Notes: generated by a model from the sequence alone, not told the origin. Counted from the stretch's first letter, positions 39,089-48,973 are shown. The stretch: DNA of 64,000 nucleotides from Bacillus sp. KH172YL63 (GCF_011398925.1 NZ_AP022842.1:2902001-2966000), one strand, 5' to 3'. Program-made: numbers and translations.

Positions 39089-40096
39089 TTACTGATCTTT
39101 AGGGTTCTTCGGATCATTGTTATCCCCGGTCAATTTCCCAATCGAGCCTCTCATATCTGTATCTGCATCGATGTTCTTAATGTTCATATAGTCCATCACA
39201 CCGATATTGCCTGATCGTAAAGCTTCTGCCATGGCAAGCGGTACTTCTGCTTCTGCTTCCACTACTTTCGCTCTCATTTCTTCGACGCGGGCTTTCATTT
39301 CCTGTTCATTCGCAACCGCCATCGCTCTTCTTTCTTCCGCTTTTGCCTGTGCGATGTTTTTATCTGCTTCTGCCTGTTCCGTCTGAAGTTCCGCTCCGAT
39401 ATTCTTGCCGATATCAACGTCGGCGATATCGATGGAGAGGATTTCAAACGCAGTACCGGCATCCAGTCCTTTAGAAAGGACTGTTTGTGAAATCAAGTCA
39501 GGGTTTTCCAACACTTTCTTGTGGTTGGTTGATGAACCGATCGTTGAAACAATCCCTTCCCCTACACGGGCAACGATCGTTTCTTCACCGGCTCCCCCGA
39601 CAAGGCGGTCGATGTTTGCACGTACGGTGATGCGGGCTTTCGCTTTCACTTCGATCCCGTCCATCGCGACACCGGCGATGAATGGTGTTTCAATGACTTT
39701 CGGGTTTACACTCATCTGAACTGCTTCAAGCACGTCACGGCCTGCAAGGTCAATTGCAGCACAGCGTTCGAATGTCAGTTCAATATTTGCACGATGGGCA
39801 GCGATCAAGGCGTTAACCACCCGGTCGACATTACCACCTGCAAGATAGTGACTTTCAAGCTGGTTGATTGTGACAGTGATCCCTGCTTTATGGGCTTTGA
39901 TCAATGGGTTGATGACCCTGCTTGGGATAACCCTTCTCAACCTCATCCCCACCAATGTGAAGATGGAGATTCTGACACCGGCCGCAATCGCTGAAATCCA
40001 CAGCATGACCGGTACAAATGTAAATAGAACAGCTAATACGATGATGCCCACTACAATGGCAACGAGCAATAAAATGGTGCTTGGTCCTATAACCAT
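39089..40096 (-). CDS. floA: Flotillin-like protein FloA
   Basis: 335 residues. An N-terminal membrane hairpin region ([19 protein letters not shown]), an SPFH/PHB-like domain, and a C-terminal helical part with repeated EA ([20 protein letters not shown]) identify FloA (YqfA/UPF0365). It organises fluid membrane microdomains. 20 bp downstream of nfeD, its usual partner. Confidence 0.95.
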   Translation of the reverse strand: MVIGPSTILLLVAIVVGIIVLAVLFTFVPVMLWISAIAAGVRISIFTLVGMRLRRVIPSRVINPLIKAHKAGITVTINQLESHYLAGGNVDRVVNALIAAHRANIELTFERCAAIDLAGRDVLEAVQMSVNPKVIETPFIAGVAMDGIEVKAKARITVRANIDRLVGGAGEETIVARVGEGIVSTIGSSTNHKKVLENPDLISQTVLSKGLDAGTAFEILSIDIADVDIGKNIGAELQTEQAEADKNIAQAKAEERRAMAVANEQEMKARVEEMRAKVVEAEAEVPLAMAEALRSGNIGVMDYMNIKNIDADTDMRGSIGKLTGDNNDPKNPKDQ

Positions 40097-40116
40097 ATTC
40101 CTTACCTCCTGAGTAA

Positions 40117-41427
40117 TTATGAAATGTCTCTTACTACAATACGTGATCCTTCCACCTTAACAATCTTAACTCTTTCGTTGGCTTTAATAAAGCCTCCCTC
40201 TGTAACAGCATCAATTCTTTCATCATCCACGATGACTGTTCCCGATGGCCTTAAAGGCGTTTTCGTCACACCTTCCCTCCCAATGAGATCCAGTCGGTTG
40301 ACGTTTGAAACATAACCGTTTTCAGTGCTTGTTGAATCATTTAATATGATTTTCTTAAAAAATTTCATCTTTTTACCAAACACCTTTACAAAGATAATCA
40401 CTGTCGCGACGGCTATCAGGATAGCGATGAGGAGGGAAATCCCCATTTGCACCACGTCTCCTCCGGCCAGCATGATACTTGCCAGGATGGCTCCGATCCC
40501 AAGTGCACCGGCAATGCCGCCAGGGAGGAAGAATTCCGCCACTATGAGGAGGACCCCAATGATGAACAGAAGGATGGTTTCATATCCTGCGAGCCCAGCA
40601 ACCAAGTGTCCATAAAAAAATAATACAAGAGAAACGAGACCGATAGAACCGGCAATCCCAAACCCTGGTGAATATAACTCCACTATCAGCCCGATGCTTG
40701 CCAGCGAAAGAAGGATCGGTACAACGACAGGGTTAGTGATGAAACGGGCGAGCTTTTCAGCAAAGGTCTCTTCCACTGTATTCACAGAAGACTTCTTTAC
40801 ACCAAGCTCTTTGTATAATCCATCTAAGTTCTTCACGGTACCTTCAGAATACCCTATCTCCTTCGCTTCTTTCGATCCGAGCGTCAAAAGCTCTCCTTTG
40901 TCGATTCCAAGCTCTGGGATTTCAATGGTGTCATCTGCCATCGCGAGTGCATACAGCGGATCCCTTCCATTGGATTCAGCCGCACTTTTCATGGCAGAAA
41001 GCCAGAAGCTTTGTGCTTTCTTGTCAGCGGCATTTCCTGCCTGGTCAATCACCGCCGCTGCCCCTATCTGACCGTTTGGCACCATATAGATTTCATCTGC
41101 GTGAAGGGAGATGAATGCACCGGCAGATAATGCATGGTTGTTTACAAAGGCAACCGTCCTCGTATCGATTCCGTCAAGGAGCTGACCGATATCGCCGGCC
41201 GCATCCACCAGCCCCCCTGGCGTATCGATATCAAAGATGATCAAATCTGCGTTATGTTCTTCTGCATCTGTGATCGCTCTTTCCAAGAACGCATGAAGCC
41301 CTCTTTCAACTTCTTTTTGTATCGGGATGACGTATACCCTTTCAGGATTCTCAGCAGAACTGATGAGAGGCTGCAGGAAACTGAATCCCAACAACAACAT
41401 CAAAAATAATACGATTCCTCTTTTCAC
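40117..41427 (-). CDS. yqeZ: NfeD family membrane serine protease-like protein (YqeZ)
   Basis: 436 residues. A signal segment is followed by a ClpP-class protease domain ([32 protein letters not shown] with the likely catalytic Ser), then four or five membrane helices, and a C-terminal OB-fold NfeD domain. Pairs with FloA. The start is GTG 41427, with AGGGGG just upstream. Confidence 0.92.
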   Translation of the reverse strand: MKRGIVLFLMLLLGFSFLQPLISSAENPERVYVIPIQKEVERGLHAFLERAITDAEEHNADLIIFDIDTPGGLVDAAGDIGQLLDGIDTRTVAFVNNHALSAGAFISLHADEIYMVPNGQIGAAAVIDQAGNAADKKAQSFWLSAMKSAAESNGRDPLYALAMADDTIEIPELGIDKGELLTLGSKEAKEIGYSEGTVKNLDGLYKELGVKKSSVNTVEETFAEKLARFITNPVVVPILLSLASIGLIVELYSPGFGIAGSIGLVSLVLFFYGHLVAGLAGYETILLFIIGVLLIVAEFFLPGGIAGALGIGAILASIMLAGGDVVQMGISLLIAILIAVATVIIFVKVFGKKMKFFKKIILNDSTSTENGYVSNVNRLDLIGREGVTKTPLRPSGTVIVDDERIDAVTEGGFIKANERVKIVKVEGSRIVVRDIS

Positions 41428-41531
41428 CTTAACCCCCTCGTTTCGATAATATTACTTGATACATTATGTACGGATGACAGGTCAGGATGGTTTCATTTTT
41501 TTTTGAAACCTGACTCCCCAATCTAACAGGA

Positions 41532-41570
41532 TTAAAAAAACCGGAAAGCAGCAGGGCTTTCCGGTTTCTT
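41532..41570 (-). terminator. Terminator of rpsU-yqeY
   Basis: AACCGGAAAG pairs with CTTTCCGGTT; on the minus strand it is followed by TTTTTTT. Confidence 0.9.
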
Positions 41571-41575
41571 TAATC

Positions 41576-42022
41576 TTATGATAAATGTTGAAGAACAAGT
41601 TTGTTGACGAGAGCCCCATCGGCTTTCCCTTTTAATTTAGGCATGATAGCTCCCATCACTTTACCCATGTCGGCTTTAGAAGTAGCACCAACCTCAGCTA
41701 CAGTTTCCTGGACGATAGCTGAGACCTCTTCTTCTGAAAGCTGCTTAGGCATATATATTTCGACGTAAGTCAGTTCTGCTTGAATTTTTTCAACGAGGTC
41801 TTCGCGACCGGCGTTGCGAAATTCCTGGAGGGAGTCTTTCCGTTGCTTCACTTCTCGAGAAAGGACAGTCAACTCTTCGTCTTCAGAGAGTTCCTGTTTC
41901 CCATGTTTAATTGCTTCATTTTGAAGTGAAGCCTTAAGCATACGGATAACAGACAGCTTCTCTTTTTCTTTATTTTTCATCGCTTGTTTCATATCATCAT
42001 TTAAACGATTGAGAAGACTCAT
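41576..42022 (-). CDS. yqeY: GatB/YqeY domain protein
   Basis: 148 residues, fully helical. A stand-alone YqeY domain like the tail of GatB, which recognises tRNA ([19 protein letters not shown] segment and [19 protein letters not shown] are present). Exact role unknown. Follows rpsU by 14 bp. Confidence 0.93.
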   Translation of the reverse strand: MSLLNRLNDDMKQAMKNKEKEKLSVIRMLKASLQNEAIKHGKQELSEDEELTVLSREVKQRKDSLQEFRNAGREDLVEKIQAELTYVEIYMPKQLSEEEVSAIVQETVAEVGATSKADMGKVMGAIMPKLKGKADGALVNKLVLQHLS

Positions 42023-42036
42023 AATTACACCCTCTC

Positions 42037-42210
42037 TTAGAACTTACGCTTTCTTGCAGCTTCTGATTTCTTTTTGCGTTTTACGCTTGGCTTTTCATAA
42101 AATTCGCGCTTTCTAAACTCTTGTAAAGTTCCTGTTTTAGAAACTGAGCGTTTGAAGCGACGAAGAGCATCTTCAAGCGATTCGTTTTTACGAACAACTG
42201 TTTTTGACAT
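42037..42210 (-). CDS. rpsU: 30S ribosomal protein S21
   Basis: 57 residues starting [20 protein letters not shown], ending in a basic tail ([12 protein letters not shown]). ATG 42210 is preceded by GGAGGGAGGG. The frame open to 42234 is not used. First gene of rpsU-yqeY, with a leader of ~210 nt if the promoter at 42427-42455 is used. Confidence 0.97.
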   Translation of the reverse strand: MSKTVVRKNESLEDALRRFKRSVSKTGTLQEFRKREFYEKPSVKRKKKSEAARKRKF

Positions 42211-42547
42211 CTCTCTTTCCCTCCCTCCGAACACACTACACTTACATGTTCAAGTCAAGAAATGGTTTGTACCATTTTCTTAAGGAACGGATATGATCCG
42301 TTACTCCTTTACTTCACCACTTTGGTCATGGCTTTGCCCTTGAAATATTACTACAAGGGGACAGAAAGTGTATGTCTTTCTTGGATGAACCCTTTACAAA
42401 TAGTAAAGAAATCCATGTACTTTGCCATTATAATATATGATGCGTAATAGGTCAACAATTTATCATAATTCCCTTATATAAATAGGCATGTCTCATGTTT
42501 TTCTCCATACATTTGTATTAATCACGGTCCTATACAGGGGGAGTTCA
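42211..42547. other. Divergent region between rpsU and yqeW
   Basis: 337 bp. It holds the rpsU promoter and its long leader. The leader RNA can form GGATCATATCC and AAATGGTACAAACCATTT hairpins. I do not see a known riboswitch or ribosomal-protein leader. Confidence 0.55.
42427..42455 (-). promoter_or_regulatory. Sigma-A promoter upstream of rpsU
   Basis: Minus strand: TTGACC (42455-42450), 17 bp, TATAAT (42432-42427). A near-perfect promoter starting a transcript at about 42420. Confidence 0.8.
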
Positions 42548-43483
42548 ATGATTTTACACGGCCTTGCCTTCATATTTTTTATTTCATGTTTTTTATTCGG
42601 AATGACCTGGCTTCGGACAGGGCTTTTTAATATTGCGAACGTCAAAATTAAAAAATGGTTACACTATTTAACAAACACCCCTGTGAAAGGGCTGTTGACC
42701 GGTTCGGTCGTCACGGCACTTATCCACAGCAGTTCAGCCGTCATGGTCCTTACCGTTGGGCTCGCTTCTTCAGGCTTGATCCCATTCCGCCAAACGATCG
42801 GCATCATGCTCGGATCCAATATCGGAACGACATTCACGCTTGAAATGTTCACACTCGATATGAAAATCATGATCATCCCATCCATGATTCTCGGTTGCGT
42901 TCTGTATTTTTTTCCTTCGCATACAGCAAAAAGTACGGGGATGATCTGTTTAGGTTTTGGGTTGATCTTTTCAAGCATCGGGGCCATTCAATGGCTCGCT
43001 GCTCCGCTTGCCACCCATCCGTCCGTCGGTTCTTATATAGTGGAAGTGAATGAACATCTATTATTGGCCTTGATCCTCGGGTGTATCTTAACTGCAACCA
43101 TTCAGTCCAGTACGGTCGTGACAGGTGTGGCGATGGGCTTTCTCGCGGCTGGATCCATTGATCTTCATGCGGGGATCGCAATCATGCTTGGCGCAAACGT
43201 CGGGACATGCATCACCGCATTCATTGCAAGCATCGGTGGAGGTGCAGAAGCGAAATTGACGGCATACGCCCATATTTGGCTGAACGTGATCGGAGTGGCC
43301 CTCTTCATTCCGGCCATCCCCATGCTTGCGAGCGTCGTTCATCGCCTGGCAGAATCTCCTGAAATTCAATTGGCACACGCAAGCGTCATGTTCAATATCA
43401 TCTGCTCTCTTATTGTGCTTCCATTTGCCCACAAATTTGCAGAGTTAATCGAACGGATCCACCCCATAAAAAAAGCTGGATGA
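42548..43483 (+). CDS. yqeW: Na/Pi cotransporter family protein YqeW
   Basis: 311 residues, the short form of the Na/Pi-cotransporter II family, without a PhoU domain. The two repeats carry HSSSAVMVL and QSSTVVTGV, with GSNIGTT and GANVGTC. Starts at ATG 42548 after GGGGGAG; the frame open from 42488 has no site. Related to the longer gene at 211-1839. The last codons form one arm of the terminator. Confidence 0.9.
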   Translation: MILHGLAFIFFISCFLFGMTWLRTGLFNIANVKIKKWLHYLTNTPVKGLLTGSVVTALIHSSSAVMVLTVGLASSGLIPFRQTIGIMLGSNIGTTFTLEMFTLDMKIMIIPSMILGCVLYFFPSHTAKSTGMICLGFGLIFSSIGAIQWLAAPLATHPSVGSYIVEVNEHLLLALILGCILTATIQSSTVVTGVAMGFLAAGSIDLHAGIAIMLGANVGTCITAFIASIGGGAEAKLTAYAHIWLNVIGVALFIPAIPMLASVVHRLAESPEIQLAHASVMFNIICSLIVLPFAHKFAELIERIHPIKKAG

Positions 43484-43511
43484 GGAAACAGATCCCCATC
43501 CAGCTTTATTT
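43471..43511. terminator. Bidirectional terminator between yqeW and deoC
   Basis: AAAGCTGGATG pairs with CATCCAGCTTT; the T-rich flank on the plus side and A-run on the other serve both convergent genes. The 5' arm overlaps the yqeW stop codon. Confidence 0.88.
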
Positions 43512-43516
43512 TATTA

Positions 43517-44188
43517 TTAATAGTCAGAATCGCTTGTTAAACCTTGGACGATTTTTACACCAGAGCTAGCTCCTAAGCGAGTAGCACCTGCTTCTACCAT
43601 TGCTTGTGCATCTTCAACAGAGCGAACTCCGCCAGAAGCCTTCACGCCGATGTCAGGTCCAACCGTTTTTCTCATAAGCGCGATGTCTTCAACAGTCGCA
43701 CCGCCAGTAGAGAATCCAGTTGATGTTTTAACAAAGTCAGCACCTGCTTCTACAGATAATTCACATGCTTTTACTTTCTCTTCTTCAGTCAACAGGCATG
43801 TTTCGATGATCACTTTAGAAAGTGCTTTTCCTTTAGAAGCTGCAACCACTGCTTCGATATCACGCTTAACAAGTTCAAGGTCGCCGCTTTTTAGTGCACC
43901 GATGTTGATGACCATGTCAACTTCAGTTGCTCCTTTTTCAATTGCATCCTTCGTTTCGAATGCTTTCGTTTCAGGAGTTGAAGCACCAAGTGGGAATCCG
44001 ATTACAGTACAAACTTTTACGTCAGTACCTTTTAATAGTTCACTTGAATATTGTACCCAAGTCGGGTTCACACACACAGAAGCAAATTTGAATTCTTTTG
44101 CTTCCTGGCAAAGTACCTCTACTTGATCTTTTGTTGATTCAGGTTTAAGTAAAGTATGATCAATCATACTTGCAATGTTCATAGTCAT
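43517..44188 (-). CDS. deoC: Deoxyribose-phosphate aldolase
   Basis: 223 residues. DeoC splits 2-deoxyribose 5-phosphate into acetaldehyde and glyceraldehyde 3-phosphate in deoxynucleoside breakdown. The TIM barrel has the Schiff-base lysine in [10 protein letters not shown], the proton-relay residues in KVIIETCLL, and [16 protein letters not shown] lies 10 nt upstream of the ATG. In B. subtilis deoC is elsewhere, so it has moved into this locus. Confidence 0.96.
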   Translation of the reverse strand: MTMNIASMIDHTLLKPESTKDQVEVLCQEAKEFKFASVCVNPTWVQYSSELLKGTDVKVCTVIGFPLGASTPETKAFETKDAIEKGATEVDMVINIGALKSGDLELVKRDIEAVVAASKGKALSKVIIETCLLTEEEKVKACELSVEAGADFVKTSTGFSTGGATVEDIALMRKTVGPDIGVKASGGVRSVEDAQAMVEAGATRLGASSGVKIVQGLTSDSDY

Positions 44189-44573
44189 TCAATATCTCTC
44201 CTTTAACAGTTGTACGTACCTCTCCTATCATACCAAAAACAGAAGAAAAAGACGAGTATTTTATAGTATATCCAAAAATTAAGAAAACCTTTTCATTTAT
44301 TCCCAATTTGTTGTTCGATATAGGTGCATGAACAAGGATAAGATATCCATATACTTTTGATCGCTCTTGCTCCTATTTCTACTCTCTGTATAATACGCAA
44401 TTCTATAAAATGCCATTCATTTTGGCATACCGCATTTGACCATGCAGGTCCTTTCCTCGTGCAGCGGTACGTGGTCTTCGCTACCTTCCGCGGGATCTCA
44501 CCTACCCCGCTTTTCCCGAAGGAGACTTATCAACAGCTAAAACCTGCTAAATTTCTGTATGAAATGACTGCAC

Positions 44574-44626
44574 AAAAAAATCCGAACGAAGTAGATTTTC
44601 CATAAATCACTCGTTCGGATTTTTTA
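44574..44626. terminator. Terminator-like hairpin upstream of the MITE-like element
   Basis: AAAAAAATCCGAACGA pairs with TCGTTCGGATTTTTT. It resembles the hairpins at 11088 and 58254, including the loop sequence (GTAGATTTTCCA, TTAGATTTTCCA). It may end the glucosidase transcript. Confidence 0.7.
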
Positions 44627-44663
44627 TTGGCGGGCACCCATTTGTCCCAGCCTCTTCTTATTT

Positions 44664-44989
44664 ATTGGCTCTTTTCGCATAGATTGTTGCTATTATAAGA
44701 CGTTAAGGTGAGCATCTTCAGTAATTTGAGACTGCGTAATAAATCAAAGAATCAGGGCAATGAACTTGTATTAAGTTTATCACTACTATTCAGAAGATGA
44801 ATAAGCATTATCTTCGATGGTTGATTGGAGCGGAAGATGCTCGACTCCTGCAGGAACTGAGGGACAGGTGAGACCCCGCAGGACGAAGTCCGAGGAGGCT
44901 CACCGCCATCCCCGCGGAAAGCGAGCATCTGGAGCGGAAATCAACCGCATCTCGCTTTTTTAAAGCCACAATGTTAACGAAAACAGCCT
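44664..44989. mobile_element. MITE-like structured repeat element (no coding capacity)
   Basis: About 326 bp. The left end GGCTCTTTTCG...TTGTTGCT is inverted at the right end (GGCTGTTTTCG...TTGTGGCT on the minus strand). Inside, GGTTGATT-GGAGCGGA-AGATGCTCG (from 44819) faces CGAGCATCT-GGAGCGGA-AATCAACC near 44945: an inverted repeat with a directly repeated octamer in each arm. The GC-rich middle (GACCCCGCAGGACGAAG) is of a kind I recall as common between Bacillus genes. No transposase. Confidence 0.7.
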
Positions 44990-44991
44990 GT

Positions 44992-46656
44992 TTATTTTAT
45001 TCTATACACCCGTGCTTCGTATGGTTTAAGGGTGAGTGTGGCAACACTGCCGTGATCGCTTACCTGGTAGTTATTTAAGAGCAGATCAGAAGAGGACACT
45101 TCCAATTCTTTCAGGTCACAAACCGCTTCCTTGGTAGAAAGGTTTGTAATGACCAGCATGGAGGTTTCTTCTCCTGTACGTGTATAGGCATAGATCTGTT
45201 TGTCGTCTTCTAATAACAAATCATACGTTCCGTAAGTGAAGACTTCCTCATTTTTCTTCAAAGTAATCATCTTTTTATAAAAGTTCAGGATGGAGTTTTC
45301 GTCTTTCTCCTGCGCTTTCACATTGATTGTCTTATAATTTGGATTTACTTTCATCCACGGTGTGCCGCTTGTAAATCCACTGTTTTCTTCATTTGTCCAC
45401 TGCATCGGCGTTCTGCTGTTGTCACGTGAGGAAGCCCAGATGATGCTCATGATGTCCTCATGGGGAACCCCTTCTTCTCTTTTCAGACGGTAGAGGTTCT
45501 TAACCGCTACATCATCATAGTCCTCAATCGAAGGGAACTGAACATTCGTCATTCCGATTTCCTGCCCCTGGTAAATGAAAGGAGTTCCCTGCATCAGGAA
45601 GTACATGGCTGCCATCGCGGTGGCACTTTCCTTCCAGTATTCTTGATCATTCCCCCAGGTGGAGACGACCCTTGGTTTATCATGGTTTTCAATGAAGAGG
45701 GCATTCCAGCCATTCCCTTCAAGCCCTTTCTGCCAACGTGTCAGCACTTTCTTCAATTCAACGATGTCCAGTTCAGGGTTCGTTTCGGCATCCCATAATC
45801 CGAGATGCTCAAATTGAAAGATCATGTCCATTTTCCCATTCTCTTTGCCGACCCACAGTTCCGCTTCGTCTGCTTTGACTCCGTTCGCTTCCCCGACCGA
45901 CATGACATCATAGTTTGCATACGTACGGTCTTTGAATTCCTGCAGGAAGGTGTGGATACCTTTTTGGTTCATATGCATATCGAAGGAAGAAACGTATTTT
46001 TCCTTTTTCGGGTTCGGCATATCAGGAAGATCCGGGCGCTTCTTGATATGGCTGATCGCATCAATCCTGAAGCCGTCGATCCCCTTATCCAGCCACCAAT
46101 TGACCGTGTCATACAGGGCGTCTCTCACTTCTTCGTTTTCCCAGTTCAAATCAGGCTGTTTTGTAGAGAATACATGAAGGAAATATTGATCGGTATCTTC
46201 ATCATATTCCCAGGCAGAACCTCCGAAGATACTTTCCCAGTTATTCGGTTCCTTCCCTTTCACTCCATCTCTCCAAATGTACCAATCCCGCTTAGGATTG
46301 TCCTTCGAGCTTTTCGACTCGATGAACCATGGATGTTCATCGCTCGTATGGTTCAGCACCAGGTCGATGATCAATTTCATGCCCCTTGCATGAACTTCTT
46401 TCAGCAATTGATCGAAATCTTCCATTGTACCGAAGTCTTCCATGATATCCTGATAGTCGGATATATCGTAGCCGTTATCATCATTAGGGGATTTATACAT
46501 CGGGCAAATCCAGATGACATCGATCCCCAGGTCTTTAATATAGTCCAATCGTTGAATGACACCCTGCAGATCACCGATTCCATCTCCATTGGAGTCCTGG
46601 AAGCTTCTCGGGTAGATCTGGTATCCTATTGCCTCTTTACGCCATGACTTCTTCAT
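44992..46656 (-). CDS. GH13 alpha-glucosidase (oligo-1,6-glucosidase family)
   Basis: 554 residues, full length. It removes glucose from the non-reducing end of short alpha-glucosides in the cytoplasm (no signal peptide). The catalytic residues are Asp199 (GFRIDAISH), Glu256 (SVGEAN) and Asp326 (ENHDKPR), with region I DLVLNH at 98-103. The residue after the nucleophile is Ala200; oligo-1,6-glucosidases usually have Val here and alpha-1,4-preferring enzymes a smaller residue, so alpha-1,4 substrates such as maltose are likely. GAGGTG precedes the ATG. Upstream operators point to sugar control. No transporter gene is adjacent. Confidence 0.93.
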   Translation of the reverse strand: MKKSWRKEAIGYQIYPRSFQDSNGDGIGDLQGVIQRLDYIKDLGIDVIWICPMYKSPNDDNGYDISDYQDIMEDFGTMEDFDQLLKEVHARGMKLIIDLVLNHTSDEHPWFIESKSSKDNPKRDWYIWRDGVKGKEPNNWESIFGGSAWEYDEDTDQYFLHVFSTKQPDLNWENEEVRDALYDTVNWWLDKGIDGFRIDAISHIKKRPDLPDMPNPKKEKYVSSFDMHMNQKGIHTFLQEFKDRTYANYDVMSVGEANGVKADEAELWVGKENGKMDMIFQFEHLGLWDAETNPELDIVELKKVLTRWQKGLEGNGWNALFIENHDKPRVVSTWGNDQEYWKESATAMAAMYFLMQGTPFIYQGQEIGMTNVQFPSIEDYDDVAVKNLYRLKREEGVPHEDIMSIIWASSRDNSRTPMQWTNEENSGFTSGTPWMKVNPNYKTINVKAQEKDENSILNFYKKMITLKKNEEVFTYGTYDLLLEDDKQIYAYTRTGEETSMLVITNLSTKEAVCDLKELEVSSSDLLLNNYQVSDHGSVATLTLKPYEARVYRIK

Positions 46657-46680
46657 CGTAACACCTCATCAAAGTATAGT

Positions 46681-46709
46681 AAGATACAAACGCTTACATT
46701 TTAATGCAA
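46681..46709 (-). promoter_or_regulatory. Promoter of the GH13 glucosidase gene
   Basis: Minus strand: TTGCAT (46709-46704), 17 bp, TATCTT (46686-46681). Two operator-like palindromes overlap the -35 box and the spacer. Confidence 0.6.
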
Positions 46710-46718
46710 TCGTTTGCA
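46685..46718. promoter_or_regulatory. Two LacI-family operators in the glucosidase promoter
   Basis: TACAAACGCTTACA (46685-46698) and TGCAATCGTTTGCA (46705-46718) are each near-palindromic around a central CG, 20 bp apart centre to centre. They look like sites for a MalR-type repressor or CcpA (cre). A bound protein would cover the -35 box and spacer. Confidence 0.7.
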
Positions 46719-46814
46719 CTATTGATTAAAAAAAAGAGCTCATTTCATTTCAATATTAGTTTACAACCTTCTACCCGACTAATCAATAGATAAATTGATT
46801 TCTGCGAAAATGAT

Positions 46815-46848
46815 AAATAAAAGGGACACCTCATGCCAGGTGCCCCTT
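46815..46848 (-). terminator. Terminator of mtaB
   Basis: AAGGGGCACCT pairs with AGGTGTCCCTT (one G-U) and is followed by TTATTT on the minus strand. Confidence 0.85.
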
Positions 46849-46854
46849 CGTTCA

Positions 46855-48189
46855 TTATATTGCCGCTTTTTCTTCTGCGTCTTCAAGGACACGGACGAAC
46901 TGTCCTTCATTGATCGGATAGCCCGCTTTCGTGATTTTCACCTTCACAAGCTTTCCGACCATGTCTTCGCTTGCAGGGAAGACGACTTTCAGGTAGTTAT
47001 CCGTATATCCTACATAGTGATCGTCTTGATAGATTTCTTCAGGGATCACTTCAAGCACTTCATCTTCGAATTGAGATGCATATTCTTTCGCCAATTGATT
47101 GGAAAGTTCAATCAAACGGTGCACACGCTGGTTCTTGATGTCTTCATCAATCTGGTCGTCCATACGTGCAGCAGGGGTCCCCGTCCGTTTAGAATAAGGG
47201 AAAACATGAAGCTCTGAAAATTTGTGCTCATTGATAAAGTTATAGGTTTCCATGAACTCTTCTTCAGTCTCACCTGGGAAACCGACGATGACATCAGATG
47301 TCACAGCTAATCCAGGCAGTGCTTTTTTAAGCTTTTCAAGACGCTCTGCAAAGAATTCCATCGTATACTTCCGGCGCATTCTCTTAAGCACTGTATTAGA
47401 GCCTGATTGCAGTGGAATGTGCAGATGTCTCACGACGATCTCCGATTGGTCGATTACTTCAATGACTTCGTCGGTCAATTGACTGGCTTCAATCGAAGAA
47501 ATACGAATCCGCTTCAGACCTTGCACTTTTTGTTCCAAATCTTTTAACAGCATGGCAAGGTTGTAGTTCTTCATATCTTCACCGTAACCGCCGGTATGGA
47601 TTCCTGTCAGGACGATTTCCTTGTATCCCGCATCAACCAGCTGCTGTGCCTGTTGGATCACTTCTTCAGGATCACGTGATCTCATCAATCCCCGGGCCCA
47701 TGGAATGATACAGAACGTACAGAAGTTATTGCATCCTTCCTGGATTTTAAGGGAGGCACGGGTACGATCCGTAAACGCCGGGACGTCCAGTTCCTCATAC
47801 ACACGGTTCTTCATGATGTTTGTGACACCATTGATCGGTTGGCGCTCTTTTTTATATTCTTCAATATACGTAAGCATCTTTCTCCGGTCCTGTGTACCTA
47901 CTACGACATCCACCCCTGGGATGGCCATGATTTCAGCCGGGGACGTCTGGGCATAGCAGCCCGTCACACAGATGACACCGTCAGGATTCTTCCTGATGGC
48001 ACGGCGGATCACCTGTCTGCTTTTCTTATCCCCTGTATTTGTCACGGTACATGTGTTGATGACATAAACATCTGCGATGGAATCATATTCAACACGCTCA
48101 TATCCTTCTTCTTTGAACAACTGCCAGATGGCTTCTGTTTCGTAGTGGTTCACTTTACACCCTAGAGTGTGAAACGCTACTGATGGCAT
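46855..48189 (-). CDS. mtaB: tRNA t6A37 methylthiotransferase MtaB
   Basis: 444 residues. MtaB adds a methylthio group to t6A at position 37 of tRNAs. An N-terminal MTTase domain with three Cys (LGCKVN, INTCTVTN, VTGCYAQ) binds one iron-sulfur cluster; the radical SAM motif is CNNFCTFC; a C-terminal TRAM domain binds RNA. ATG 48189 has GAGGTG 6 nt upstream; the GTG at 48198 is part of that site. It overlaps nothing but follows rsmE by 5 bp. Confidence 0.95.
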   Translation of the reverse strand: MPSVAFHTLGCKVNHYETEAIWQLFKEEGYERVEYDSIADVYVINTCTVTNTGDKKSRQVIRRAIRKNPDGVICVTGCYAQTSPAEIMAIPGVDVVVGTQDRRKMLTYIEEYKKERQPINGVTNIMKNRVYEELDVPAFTDRTRASLKIQEGCNNFCTFCIIPWARGLMRSRDPEEVIQQAQQLVDAGYKEIVLTGIHTGGYGEDMKNYNLAMLLKDLEQKVQGLKRIRISSIEASQLTDEVIEVIDQSEIVVRHLHIPLQSGSNTVLKRMRRKYTMEFFAERLEKLKKALPGLAVTSDVIVGFPGETEEEFMETYNFINEHKFSELHVFPYSKRTGTPAARMDDQIDEDIKNQRVHRLIELSNQLAKEYASQFEDEVLEVIPEEIYQDDHYVGYTDNYLKVVFPASEDMVGKLVKVKITKAGYPINEGQFVRVLEDAEEKAAI

Positions 48190-48194
48190 TGCAA

Positions 48195-48947
48195 TCACCT
48201 CATAAGTTCTAATTGATAGCTGATGGCTGAGAGTACATATAATGGTGCCGTTTCGGTCCGCAAAATTCTAGGTCCAAGACCGCATGTAAGAAAGCCCTCG
48301 CTCCTCAACAGCTCTATTTCCTTCTCCGATAATCCGCCTTCCGGTCCAAATGCGACCAGGACACTTTGTCCCGGTTCAATGGAAGATAACACTTTATGCA
48401 GATTACCTTTCTCACCGTCCCTTGCATCTTCCTCATATGCGACAAGTTTGTAATCATACTGAGTGCCGGCTTGAATCAATTGCTTGACAGAAACGGGTGC
48501 AGACACCCCGGGAATTAGCAGGCGGTGGGATTGCTCCGCTGCTTCCTTCACAATCTTTTCCCAACGCTCCACCTTTTTCTTCGCTTTCTTCTCGTCCCAT
48601 TTCACAATGGAGCGATCCGCATTAAAAGGGATAAATTGAGTGGCTCCGAGTTCAGTTCCCTTTTGGAGTATCAGCTCCAATTTATCCCCTTTCGGCAGTC
48701 CGCTCGCAATGGTTACTTTAATTGGCAATTCTTTCGCCGATGTTTCCCATTGTACAACTGAAAGCTCGACTGCGTCACTGGAAATCGTTTCAATACGGGT
48801 GATCGCTGATGACTGATCCTTGAAAACAGCGAAGACCTCATCCTCTTCCTTCATTCTCATGACACGGACAATATGATGATAGTCATCCCCTGTAATCTTG
48901 ATCGGATCATTTTCTCGATATAAATCGTCTATAAAATATCGTTGCAT
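48195..48947 (-). CDS. rsmE: 16S rRNA (uracil(1498)-N(3))-methyltransferase RsmE
   Basis: 250 residues. A PUA-like N-terminal domain is followed by a SPOUT methyltransferase domain with the knot motifs VLVAFGPEGGLSEKE and LGPRILRTETAPLYVLSAIS. It methylates U1498 in the 30S decoding centre. The ATG has GGAG 11 nt upstream. Confidence 0.95.
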   Translation of the reverse strand: MQRYFIDDLYRENDPIKITGDDYHHIVRVMRMKEEDEVFAVFKDQSSAITRIETISSDAVELSVVQWETSAKELPIKVTIASGLPKGDKLELILQKGTELGATQFIPFNADRSIVKWDEKKAKKKVERWEKIVKEAAEQSHRLLIPGVSAPVSVKQLIQAGTQYDYKLVAYEEDARDGEKGNLHKVLSSIEPGQSVLVAFGPEGGLSEKEIELLRSEGFLTCGLGPRILRTETAPLYVLSAISYQLELMR

Positions 48948-48973
48948 GCAGTTCTCAACTCCGCCGTTTATTC

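Larger units (their letters stand above)
44189..44991. other. Intergenic region between deoC and the GH13 glucosidase gene
   Basis: 803 bp. From left to right: the deoC upstream region, a degenerate sequence near 44470-44545 resembling part of the element at 44664, the terminator-like hairpin at 44574-44626, and a MITE-like element (44664-44989). An open frame at 44357-44605 is not credible. Confidence 0.7.

Noticed and set aside
44357..44605. 82-codon open frame upstream of the MITE-like element
   Set aside because: It runs through a degenerate repeat and into the terminator hairpin, so it is not a gene.
44664..44989. Complete insertion sequence
   Set aside because: No open frame for a transposase; only inverted ends and a structured core, so at most a non-autonomous element.
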